A stretch of DNA of 41,823 nt from Bacillota bacterium. GTDB taxonomy: Bacteria > Bacillota > Clostridia > Lachnospirales > Bianqueaceae. Positions 1 to 6,985 of this stretch are shown piece by piece. Location of the stretch: assembly GCA_017442535.1 (NCBI GenBank), contig JAFRZL010000033.1, positions 1-41,823 of the forward strand. The letters run 5' to 3'. Each line of letters begins with the position of its first letter. The stretch's first letter is position 1. The translations under genes were made by a program, and so were the position numbers. The notes under the pieces were generated by a model. The model was not told the DNA's origin. It did not search any database and worked only from the letters and a program-made list of their open reading frames with translations.

Positions 1-721
1 GTGTGACGGGCCTCTAGGCCCCACGCACGAGGGTAGATCATGAAATCACAAATTACCCAACTCCTCGTGTGACGGGCCTCCAGGCCCCACGCACGAGGAA
101 GATGAATGGCGCCACAGGCGCGGCAAGCAGCGCAGCTGCGGAGCGTCGCAAGAAGGCTCTCATATGCGAGGGGCCGCCAGGCCCCGCGCACGAGGGTAGA
201 TCATGAAACCACATTTACCCTTATTGCCAGCGTAAGGGGCCGCCAGGCCCCGCGCACGAGGGTAGATCATGAAATCACATTTACCCTTATTGCCAGCGTA
301 AAGGGCCACCAGGCCCCGCGCACGAGGGTAGATCATGAAATCACATTTACCCTTATTGCCAGCGTGACGGGCCGCCAGGCCCCGTGCACGAGGGTAGATC
401 ATGAAATCACATTTACCCTTATTGCCAGCGTAAGGGGCCACCAGGCCCCGCGCACGAGGGTAGATCATGAAATCACAAATTACCCAACACCTCATATGTA
501 CGTGGCCGCCAGGCCCCGCGCACGAAGGCTGATCACGAAGATACAATTTATCCAACTCCTAGTGTGACGGGCCGCCAGGCCCCGTGCACGAAGGTTGATC
601 ATTAAATCACATTTACCCTTATTGCCAGTGTGACGGGTCGTCAGACCCCGCGCACGAGGACCGATCTTGGATCACAAATTATAATATGTTCCAGTGTAAG
701 GGGCCTCCAGGCCCCGCGCAC
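1..721. repeat. Tandem array of about eleven 66-bp hairpin repeats
   Basis: Units begin near 1, 67, 164, 230, 296, 362, 428, 496, 562, 628 and 694. Spacing is 66 bp except the second unit (97 bp) and the seventh (68 bp). Each unit has a GC hairpin of the form GGGGCC-NCCA-GGCCCC, then GCGCACGAGG, then a segment starting GTAGATCATGAAATCACA that can pair GGGTA with TACCC further on. Two alternative 3' halves occur, one ending ACCCTTATTGCCAG and one ending TTACCCAACTCCT, so the array is a mosaic. The last unit stops after GCGCAC at 721. The left edge is cut by the window, so the array probably extends upstream. It lies directly upstream of the pta promoter. It is not CRISPR-like because the whole unit is conserved, including the part between hairpins. 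Function unknown. Confidence 0.93.
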
Positions 722-799
722 TTAAATCCCTTTCTCCTGCGAATCACTGCCTCTCCTCCCTTCATGATTTGTTTTTTTCGGCGAAAAACCATAAAAGAC

Positions 800-828
800 T
801 TGTTTTATTTCCCAATTTGGAGTATAAT
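800..828 (+). promoter_or_regulatory. Sigma-A promoter for pta
   Basis: TTGTTT at 800-805 and TATAAT at 823-828 are separated by 17 bp, about 45 bp upstream of the pta start. The -35 is weak (4 of 6), the -10 perfect. Confidence 0.7.
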
Positions 829-871
829 TCAATATGTGAGTTTATGCTTATAAAGAAAGGATGAAATCCCC

Positions 872-1867
872 ATGAGTGCATTTCTGGAAAATGTGAAACG
901 TCGTGCAAAAGAGAATAAGAAGACCATCGTCCTGCCCGAGTCCATGGATCGCCGGACTTTTGAGGCGGCAGCGACCGTCCTGGCTGAGGGCATCGCGAAT
1001 CTGATCATCATTGGCAGCCCCGAAGAAGTTGCCAAGAACAGCGTGGGGCTGGATGTCAGTGCAGCACAGTTCATTGATCCCGCGACCAGCGATAAGACGG
1101 AAGGTTATATTGAGAAACTCGTAGAGCTTCGTAAGAGCAAGGGTATGACCTATGAGCAGGCCAAGAATCTGCTGCTCACCGACTATATGTATTATGCCTG
1201 CATGATGGTCAAGATGGGCGAGGCCGACGGCGTAGTATCCGGCGCCTGCCATTCTACCGCCAACACACTGCGCCCTTCGCTGCAGATCATCAAGACGGCC
1301 CCCGGCACCAAGCTGGTATCCGCTTTCTTCGTTATTGTTGTTCCTGACTGCGAATACGGCGCAAACGGAGCGTTCATCTTTGCCGACTCCGGTCTGGTAC
1401 AGAATCCCAATCCCGAAGAGCTTGCCGCGATCGCGAATTCTTCCGCGGAATCCTTCGAACTCCTGGTTCAGGAGAAGGCCGTTGTCGCGATGCTTTCCCA
1501 CTCTTCCAAGGGCAGCGCCAAGCACGCGGATGTAGACAAGGTTCTGGAAGCAACCCGCATCGCCAAGGAGACCTATCCCGAGCTGACACTGGACGGCGAA
1601 CTGCAGCTGGATGCCGCGATCGTACCTTCCGTAGGACAGTCTAAGGCTCCCGGCAGCCCCGTCGCTGGACATGCCAATGTACTGATCTTCCCCGATCTGG
1701 ATGCCGGCAATATCGGCTATAAGCTGGCACAGAGACTGGCCAAGGCGGAAGCCTACGGACCCATCACCCAGGGTATCGCCGCACCCATCAACGATCTTTC
1801 CCGCGGTTGCTCCGCAGAGGACATCGTCGGCGTCGTCGCGATCACCGCTGTTCAGGCCGGCAAATAA
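872..1867 (+). CDS. pta: Phosphate acetyltransferase
   Basis: This 331-residue protein has the usual length of the single-domain Pta family, without the N-terminal DRTGG extension of long Pta. It interconverts acetyl-CoA plus phosphate and acetyl phosphate plus CoA in the cytoplasm. Family stretches are visible: the N-terminal KKTIVLPESMDRRT, the central GVVSGACHSTANTLRPSLQ and the C-terminal SPVAGHANVLIFPDLDAGN. The ATG at 872 follows an AAAGGATG ribosome binding site. It precedes acetate kinase by 68 bp, the classic order. The promoter at 800-828 and the terminator after ackA suggest a two-gene transcript. Function by family is secure. Confidence 0.97.
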   Translation: MSAFLENVKRRAKENKKTIVLPESMDRRTFEAAATVLAEGIANLIIIGSPEEVAKNSVGLDVSAAQFIDPATSDKTEGYIEKLVELRKSKGMTYEQAKNLLLTDYMYYACMMVKMGEADGVVSGACHSTANTLRPSLQIIKTAPGTKLVSAFFVIVVPDCEYGANGAFIFADSGLVQNPNPEELAAIANSSAESFELLVQEKAVVAMLSHSSKGSAKHADVDKVLEATRIAKETYPELTLDGELQLDAAIVPSVGQSKAPGSPVAGHANVLIFPDLDAGNIGYKLAQRLAKAEAYGPITQGIAAPINDLSRGCSAEDIVGVVAITAVQAGK

Positions 1868-1878
1868 GGATTGTATCC

Positions 1879-1905
1879 AAAGGGGCGGCCGACAGCCGCT
1901 CCTTT
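1879..1905 (+). promoter_or_regulatory. Hairpin in the pta-ackA gap
   Basis: AAGGGGCGGC at 1880-1889 pairs with GCCGCTCCTT at 1895-1904 over a 5-nt loop, with one G-U pair, and A1879 with T1905 extends it. No T-run follows, so it is more likely an mRNA stability or processing hairpin than a terminator. The ackA ribosome binding site AAAGGAG lies downstream. Confidence 0.55.
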
Positions 1906-1935
1906 AAGATTCTATGATAAAGGAGAACCATTCTG

Positions 1936-3135
1936 ATGAAAAAAGTATTAGTCATTAACTGCGGAAGCTCATCCCTCAAATACCAGCTGATCGATATGGA
2001 TACCGAAGAAGTGGTCGCCAAGGGCCTTGCAGAGCGCATCGGCATTGACGGATCCCGCGTGAAACATACCCCCGCCGGTAAGGATTCTGTTTTGATCGAG
2101 GAGCCCATGCCGGATCATAATAAGGCTGTCGAGCTGGTACTCGGCGCTCTGACCGACAAGGAGCACGGAGTGATCTCGGATATGTCCGAGATCACCGCGG
2201 TAGGCCACCGCGTCGTCCATGGCGGCGAGAAGTTCAAATCTTCCGTTCTGATCACGGAGGAAGTTATCAGCGCGATCGAGGAGTGCAACGACCTCGCGCC
2301 TCTTCATAACCCCGCCAACCTGATCGGCATTCGCGCCTGCCAGAAGCTGATGCCCACGACCCCCATGGTAGCTGTCTTTGACACAGCATTCCATCAGACC
2401 ATGCCTGAGAAAGCATTCCTGTATGCGATCCCCTATAAGTACTATGAGAAATACGGCGTCCGCCGCTACGGCTTCCACGGAACAAGCCATCGCTTTGTAT
2501 CCGAGCGCGTCGCCGCGATCCTGGGCAAAAAGCCCGAAGAGATCAAGACCATCGTCTGCCATCTGGGCAACGGAGCCAGTGTTGCGGCAGTCTGCCACGG
2601 CAAATCCATCGATACCTCCATGGGACTGACCCCGCTGGAAGGCCTGATCATGGGTACCCGCAGCGGCGACATGGATCCCGCCATCCTTTCCTTCCTGATG
2701 GGCAAGAGCAAACTGAACATCGACCAGATGATGAACGTGCTTAACAAAGAATCCGGTATTCTGGGCCTGTCCTCCGGTCTCTCCAGTGACTTCCGCGAGA
2801 TCGAAGCCGGCGTTAAGGAAGGCAATGTTGCTGCACAGCGCGCGAACGACGCCTTTGTATACCGCGTAGCCAAGTATATCGGCGCTTACACCGCAGCCAT
2901 GAACGGAGTGGACGCGATCGCGTTCACGGCCGGACTGGGCGAGAATAACGCCGCCATCCGTAAGGAAATCTGCTCCTACCTGGGCTATCTGGGCGTGGAG
3001 ATCGATGATGAGCGGAACGCTGTCCGCGGCAAAGAAACGGTTGTTTCCTCCGATCAGTCCAAGGTGAAGGTTCTGCTGGTACCCACCAACGAAGAACTGA
3101 TGATCGCCCGCGACACGATGGAGCTGGTTGGCTGA
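1936..3135 (+). CDS. ackA: Acetate kinase
   Basis: The 399-residue protein matches the usual AckA length. It transfers phosphate from acetyl phosphate to ADP, giving acetate and ATP, the substrate-level ATP step of fermentation. Visible motifs are the N-terminal phosphate-binding [15 protein letters not shown], the [10 protein letters not shown] region, [16 protein letters not shown] and the C-terminal [13 protein letters not shown]. The start ATG at 1936 follows AAAGGAG with good spacing. It lies 68 bp after pta and ends just before a strong terminator. Nothing is truncated or unusual. Confidence 0.98.
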   Translation: MKKVLVINCGSSSLKYQLIDMDTEEVVAKGLAERIGIDGSRVKHTPAGKDSVLIEEPMPDHNKAVELVLGALTDKEHGVISDMSEITAVGHRVVHGGEKFKSSVLITEEVISAIEECNDLAPLHNPANLIGIRACQKLMPTTPMVAVFDTAFHQTMPEKAFLYAIPYKYYEKYGVRRYGFHGTSHRFVSERVAAILGKKPEEIKTIVCHLGNGASVAAVCHGKSIDTSMGLTPLEGLIMGTRSGDMDPAILSFLMGKSKLNIDQMMNVLNKESGILGLSSGLSSDFREIEAGVKEGNVAAQRANDAFVYRVAKYIGAYTAAMNGVDAIAFTAGLGENNAAIRKEICSYLGYLGVEIDDERNAVRGKETVVSSDQSKVKVLLVPTNEELMIARDTMELVG

Positions 3136-3145
3136 TTCCGGACTT

Positions 3146-3184
3146 TTCCCCCGTTCATGATAAACTCATGAACGGGGGAGTTTT
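3146..3184 (+). terminator. Intrinsic terminator after ackA
   Basis: A perfect 13-bp stem, CCCCCGTTCATGA (3148-3160) with TCATGAACGGGGG (3166-3178), has a 5-nt loop, is extended by T-A and T-G pairs, and is followed by TTTT at 3181-3184. Confidence 0.9.
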
Positions 3185-3213
3185 GCAAATGACGCAATTA
3201 CTGAGGAACAATC

Positions 3214-3507
3214 ATGAAAAAGATACCTACAAAGAGCTGGATCCTGTCCGCGATCCTGCTGATTATCGGTGTGATCCATATTTTTTATGGCTATATGAAG
3301 GGCCAGTTCGAATGGTTATGGATCATCCTCTGCTTCGGCGGCGCGATTCTTAATATTCTGGCCGAGATCTATCTGGTCCCCAGGGTGGCCGAAACCATTC
3401 CCGATGATGAGCCGGAAGTGACGATCACAGAGGAGGAGCTGACTGCCGAGATGGAAGCGGCCAAGGCTGAGGCAGAACTGGAGGAGGAGCAGCATGCAGA
3501 TCATTGA
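3214..3507 (+). CDS. Small membrane protein of unknown function
   Basis: This 97-residue protein has two hydrophobic segments, about residues 9-26 (ILSAILLIIGVIHIFYGY) and 34-52 (LWIILCFGGAILNILAEIYL), followed by a highly acidic, probably helical cytoplasmic tail rich in Glu and Ala from about residue 62. The ATG at 3214 is preceded by GAGGAA. Its 3' end overlaps the next gene by 14 bp, and the tail codons contain that gene's ribosome binding site, so the two are probably translationally coupled. No family was recognised. It is the first gene of the operon that also encodes the PP2C phosphatase and the kinase; no promoter was identified between the ackA terminator and this gene. Confidence 0.8.
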   Translation: MKKIPTKSWILSAILLIIGVIHIFYGYMKGQFEWLWIILCFGGAILNILAEIYLVPRVAETIPDDEPEVTITEEELTAEMEAAKAEAELEEEQHADH

Positions 3508-4267
3508 CGCCCATGTACATCCGTTTGTCACACCCGAGCAGAGGATGGGCCGTCACAGCGGTTTTGTGACGGATATGGATTATTTCGTGGAGGACCTGCA
3601 GCGCGCCGGGATCACCCATTGCTGCGGCTCGGTGATCGAGCGGCTTAATGTCAGCAGCTGGGAGGACGTCCGCAGGCTGAATGATCAGGCGTTGGAGATA
3701 GGGGAACGGTATCCGGATTTTTATACGCCGGGCTTTCACATTCATCCCGCATTCCCCGTAGAATCCTGCGAAGAAATCGAGCGCATGAGCGCAAAGGGCG
3801 TGAAGCTGATCGGCGAACTGGTCTGGTATATGATGGGCTGGGAGCAGTATGCGGATCCGCGCCTGCGCGAAGCCTTCGAACTGGCCGCGCAGAAAGGCAT
3901 GACAGTCAATATCCATCCTTCCACCTATGAGGACATGGACCGCTTTGCGGAGCAGAATCCCAACCTGGATATCATCGTGGCTCATCCGCGGGACGGCGCT
4001 GATTATGAGGATAATCTGCGCAGGCTCCGGAAGTTTGACCATGTATATCTGGATCTCAGCGGGACGGGATTGTTCCGCTATGGCATGCTCAGACGCGCGC
4101 TGGACACTGTCGGCAGTGAAAAACTCCTTTTTGGAACAGATTATCCGATCTGTAATCCGGGCATGTATGTCGAAGCCGTGCTGTTTGAGCAGACGACTGA
4201 TCAGGAACTTGAGAATATTTTTGAGAAAAATGCCGAAAGGCTGATTACAAAGAAGGAAACCGTATGA
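3494..4267 (+). CDS. Amidohydrolase-family protein (TIM-barrel metal-dependent hydrolase)
   Basis: The 257-residue protein resembles the Amidohydro_2 group. The metal-site pattern is visible: IDAHVHP at the N-terminus (HxH), a His in MTVNIHPSTYED, a His in DIIVAHPRDGADYEDN, and a late Asp in LLFGTDYPICNP. These proteins usually hydrolyse or decarboxylate small molecules; the substrate cannot be read from the sequence. The ATG at 3494 follows GAGGAGG inside the previous gene, and the stop overlaps the PP2C start (ATGA), so expression is coupled to a signalling pair. No signal peptide is seen, so it is cytoplasmic. Confidence 0.9.
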   Translation: MQIIDAHVHPFVTPEQRMGRHSGFVTDMDYFVEDLQRAGITHCCGSVIERLNVSSWEDVRRLNDQALEIGERYPDFYTPGFHIHPAFPVESCEEIERMSAKGVKLIGELVWYMMGWEQYADPRLREAFELAAQKGMTVNIHPSTYEDMDRFAEQNPNLDIIVAHPRDGADYEDNLRRLRKFDHVYLDLSGTGLFRYGMLRRALDTVGSEKLLFGTDYPICNPGMYVEAVLFEQTTDQELENIFEKNAERLITKKETV

Positions 4268-5040
4268 GCTGGAAACTGGAAGCGGCAGTGGGCTGCCATA
4301 TGGGCCGTGTCCGCGATAATAACGAAGACAATCTGTTTTTCAACGGCCGGGTGCTGGAACTGATCCATCCCGGACTTCGCCATGCGCAAAAATATGAGTT
4401 TGAACTGGAAGACAAGGACCTGTGCTTCTGCGTATTTGACGGCATGGGAGGAGAAGAAGCGGGAGAAGTGGCTTCCTATGTCGCGGCCAAGACGCTGCAG
4501 CGCGAACTTGTGGGGCACCAGGATGTTCTCCTGAGTCCGCGGGAACGTCTGTTCAGAATCTGCGAGTCCATGAATCTGGCGGTGTGCGGGGAATCTGAAC
4601 GGCGCCAGAACATCCGCATGGGCAGTACATTCGTCCTCTTTTATTTCTTAGGTGATGAGGTCTATGTCTGCAATCTGGGCGACAGCAAAGCCTTCCGCCT
4701 GCGCGGAGAAGAGTGGATGCAGATCTCCGAGGACCATGTGGAGAGCCTCCCGCCCGCCTTTACCCGCGGCAAACCGCGCCTGACCCAGCATCTCGGCATC
4801 CGTCCGGATGAACTGCAGCTGGTTCCCTACCTGGCAAAAGGCAGGATCGAAGCGGGCGATCAGTATCTGCTCTGCAGCGACGGCCTGACGGATATGGTGT
4901 CCAAAGAAGAAATCTGCCGCATTCTCCAATCCTCTCCGGATGCCAGAGAATGCGTGGAGAATCTGATCGCCACGGCGAATGACCGCGGCGGGAAGGATAA
5001 TATCTCCATCATTCTGATTCGAATTCCGGAGGAGTCATAA
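4264..5040 (+). CDS. PP2C-family protein Ser/Thr phosphatase
   Basis: The 258-residue protein carries the PP2C (PPM) motifs in order: GRVRDNNEDN near residue 15, VFDGMGGEEAGE near 58, NLGDSKAFRL near 138, YLLCSDGLTDMV near 202 and GGKDNISIILI near the end. The acidic residues of these motifs bind two metal ions. It would remove phosphate from Ser/Thr of proteins and, given the adjacent kinase, is its likely antagonist. The start overlaps the amidohydrolase stop by 4 bp and its stop overlaps the kinase start by 1 bp (TAATG). No membrane segment is present. The PrpC-like assignment is to family level; the substrate is unknown. Confidence 0.95.
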   Translation: MSWKLEAAVGCHMGRVRDNNEDNLFFNGRVLELIHPGLRHAQKYEFELEDKDLCFCVFDGMGGEEAGEVASYVAAKTLQRELVGHQDVLLSPRERLFRICESMNLAVCGESERRQNIRMGSTFVLFYFLGDEVYVCNLGDSKAFRLRGEEWMQISEDHVESLPPAFTRGKPRLTQHLGIRPDELQLVPYLAKGRIEAGDQYLLCSDGLTDMVSKEEICRILQSSPDARECVENLIATANDRGGKDNISIILIRIPEES

Positions 5041-6839
5041 TGGCATATCAGGAAATCTGGCCGGGTTGGGAGACCATCCGGCTGATCGGATCCGGAGGAT
5101 TCGGCAAGGTGTACGAGATCCGCAAAGTGGATCAGACCGGCGATTACCGTTCGGCGCTTAAAGTCATCAGTGTGCCGCAGACGCCGGACGAATACCGATC
5201 CTACCTGGATGAAGGCTACGATGATGAGAGCATCGTCCGCATTTTCCGGGACCAGATCGATCAGCTGGTTTCGGAATTCCAGCTGATGGCCGAATTCAAA
5301 GGGACTTCCAACATCGTCAGCTACGAGGATCATATGATCATTCCGCACGAGGACGGACATGGCTGGGATGTGCTGATCCGCATGGAGCTGCTGACAAGTC
5401 TGCCCCATATTTATCAGCAGAAGGGCATGACCGAGGATGAAGCGATTCAGGTGGGCATGGACATCTGCCAGGCTCTTATTCTATGCGGCAAAAGGAATCT
5501 GATACACCGCGACATCAAACCCCAGAACATCTTCGTCAATCAGTTTGACAACTATAAGCTGGGCGATTTCGGCATATCCAGAACCATGGACCACGTGACC
5601 ATGGCGACCAAAGTGGGGACCTATACCTATATGGCGCCGGAGGTCTATTTTAACCGCCCTTACGGCGCTGCGGCCGACCAGTATTCGCTCGGTCTGGTAC
5701 TGTACTGGCTGATGAACCGAAGACGCCCGCCTTTTGAGCCCCTGCCTCCGGATGTGCCGACCAGCCGTCAGAGATCCGATGCGCTCCTGGCGCGGCTCGA
5801 CGGGAAAACCCTGCCGCAGCCGGCTGATGCCTCCGATCAGTTCTCCAAAGTCATCTTAAGGGCATGTTCGCCGCGTCCCGAAGACCGTTATGCGTCTCCG
5901 GAAGCCATGTTTAAGGCGCTTGCCTCCCTGCCCGATGCGCCCGAACGGACCTATTCAGGCCAGGGCGCGGATACCGCCTCCCGGCAGAAGTCTTCGGAGG
6001 AGCAGGAAATCACGATCAGCGGGTTTTCCGAGAAAGCGCGGCCTGAGCCGAGTCCTGCGGAAGACAGTACGACGGATGAATTTACCGATAAAACCATCGG
6101 CATCTGGGGATCGTACAAGCCTTTTGACAAGCCGGAACCGACAAAGCCGGAGCCGCCTAAGTCCGAATCTTCTGTAAAGCCCCAAAATGGGCGGGGGCAG
6201 GTTAAGCCTGAGTCCGGGCCTTCTTCCGGTCCGGCGCCGTCCGCCGGATCATTTGAAAACACGAACTCTAAAAAAACAGGAAGGACTACCCCCCATCCCT
6301 TCCAGGATATTAAGCTCACGCAGAAGGATATGGATGATCTCGTCAACATGATCATGAAGCACGGGAAGCCCATCTCGGTCTTTGATGTGTATAAGAATTC
6401 CATCTTCAGGGATCCGAGCGGAGGCACCTTCGCTGTCGGGGCAGAGGTTACACCCGCATTGATCCGCAAGGCTTCCGGTCACATGGATAAAAATCAAAAG
6501 GCTCTCGCGGCGATCTATGTCCCGGCAACGTTTCTGGTTCGCCATTTCGGGGCGGTCTTTACACCTGAGACGATGCTGATAAAGGGGAATTCACCCGTTT
6601 TTGCCTATAGCAAAGGAACAGCCGTGAACTTCCGGGTATCCAGGATCGATTATCGGTGGATTCAATCCGTGTCTGTAAAAAGTGATGCCGGAACCTACAG
6701 CAATATCGAACTCCGGTGTTCGGAGCAGAGCCCTTATACCAGTGTGACGATTATGCTTCCCCGCGTCATCGACCCGAACACATTTGCCCGGCTGCTGGAG
6801 GGTCTCTCCGGGACGGACAAGATGAATACGACCGGCTAG
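5040..6839 (+). CDS. Soluble Ser/Thr protein kinase with an unrecognised C-terminal domain
   Basis: The 599-residue protein has a complete Hanks-type kinase domain at about residues 10-295: Gly-rich loop GSGGFG (17-22), Lys41 in ALKVIS, HRD at 156-158 with Lys160 and Asn163, DFG at 176-178, and APE at 199-201 after a Thr/Tyr-rich activation segment. Residues about 300-425 form a low-complexity linker rich in Pro, Ser, Glu and Lys. The last about 170 residues, beginning near MDDLVNMIMKHGKP (431), look folded but match no domain I recognise. There is no transmembrane segment and there are no PASTA repeats, unlike PrkC/PknB, so it should be cytosolic. It is translationally coupled to the PP2C gene. 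Kinase assignment is secure; target unknown. Confidence 0.95.
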   Translation: MAYQEIWPGWETIRLIGSGGFGKVYEIRKVDQTGDYRSALKVISVPQTPDEYRSYLDEGYDDESIVRIFRDQIDQLVSEFQLMAEFKGTSNIVSYEDHMIIPHEDGHGWDVLIRMELLTSLPHIYQQKGMTEDEAIQVGMDICQALILCGKRNLIHRDIKPQNIFVNQFDNYKLGDFGISRTMDHVTMATKVGTYTYMAPEVYFNRPYGAAADQYSLGLVLYWLMNRRRPPFEPLPPDVPTSRQRSDALLARLDGKTLPQPADASDQFSKVILRACSPRPEDRYASPEAMFKALASLPDAPERTYSGQGADTASRQKSSEEQEITISGFSEKARPEPSPAEDSTTDEFTDKTIGIWGSYKPFDKPEPTKPEPPKSESSVKPQNGRGQVKPESGPSSGPAPSAGSFENTNSKKTGRTTPHPFQDIKLTQKDMDDLVNMIMKHGKPISVFDVYKNSIFRDPSGGTFAVGAEVTPALIRKASGHMDKNQKALAAIYVPATFLVRHFGAVFTPETMLIKGNSPVFAYSKGTAVNFRVSRIDYRWIQSVSVKSDAGTYSNIELRCSEQSPYTSVTIMLPRVIDPNTFARLLEGLSGTDKMNTTG

Positions 6840-6890
6840 TTTTGCCCTCAAAACCGTGTTTTTTCGACAGGTTTTTTCTTGAATGAATTC

Positions 6891-6919
6891 TTGACAGATA
6901 AGGCGCCTCGTGCTACAAT
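6891..6919 (+). promoter_or_regulatory. Sigma-A promoter for the ABC exporter genes
   Basis: TTGACA at 6891-6896 and TACAAT at 6914-6919 are 17 bp apart, about 65 bp before the first ABC gene. The -10 element falls in the loop of the hairpin at 6898-6935. Confidence 0.85.
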
Positions 6920-6940
6920 TAGTAAGGTGCCTTATTTTTT
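6898..6940 (+). terminator. Terminator hairpin enclosing the promoter -10
   Basis: ATAAGGCGCC (6898-6907) pairs with GGTGCCTTAT (6926-6935), ten pairs with one G-U, and is followed by five T at 6936-6940. It can end read-through RNA from the kinase operon. RNA started at the enclosed promoter would lack the 5' arm and escape. The inverted repeat could alternatively be an operator. Confidence 0.65.
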
Positions 6941-6985
6941 ACTGAAGCATCTTTGTCCGTATAAGAATGATAAGAGGGGGACACA

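Noticed and set aside
106..567. Long open frames on both strands through the 66-bp array
   Set aside because: A 66-bp period is a multiple of three, so frames stay open as a 22-residue repeat on both strands. No convincing ribosome binding site is seen, the unit has indels elsewhere, and the pairing pattern explains the conservation better.
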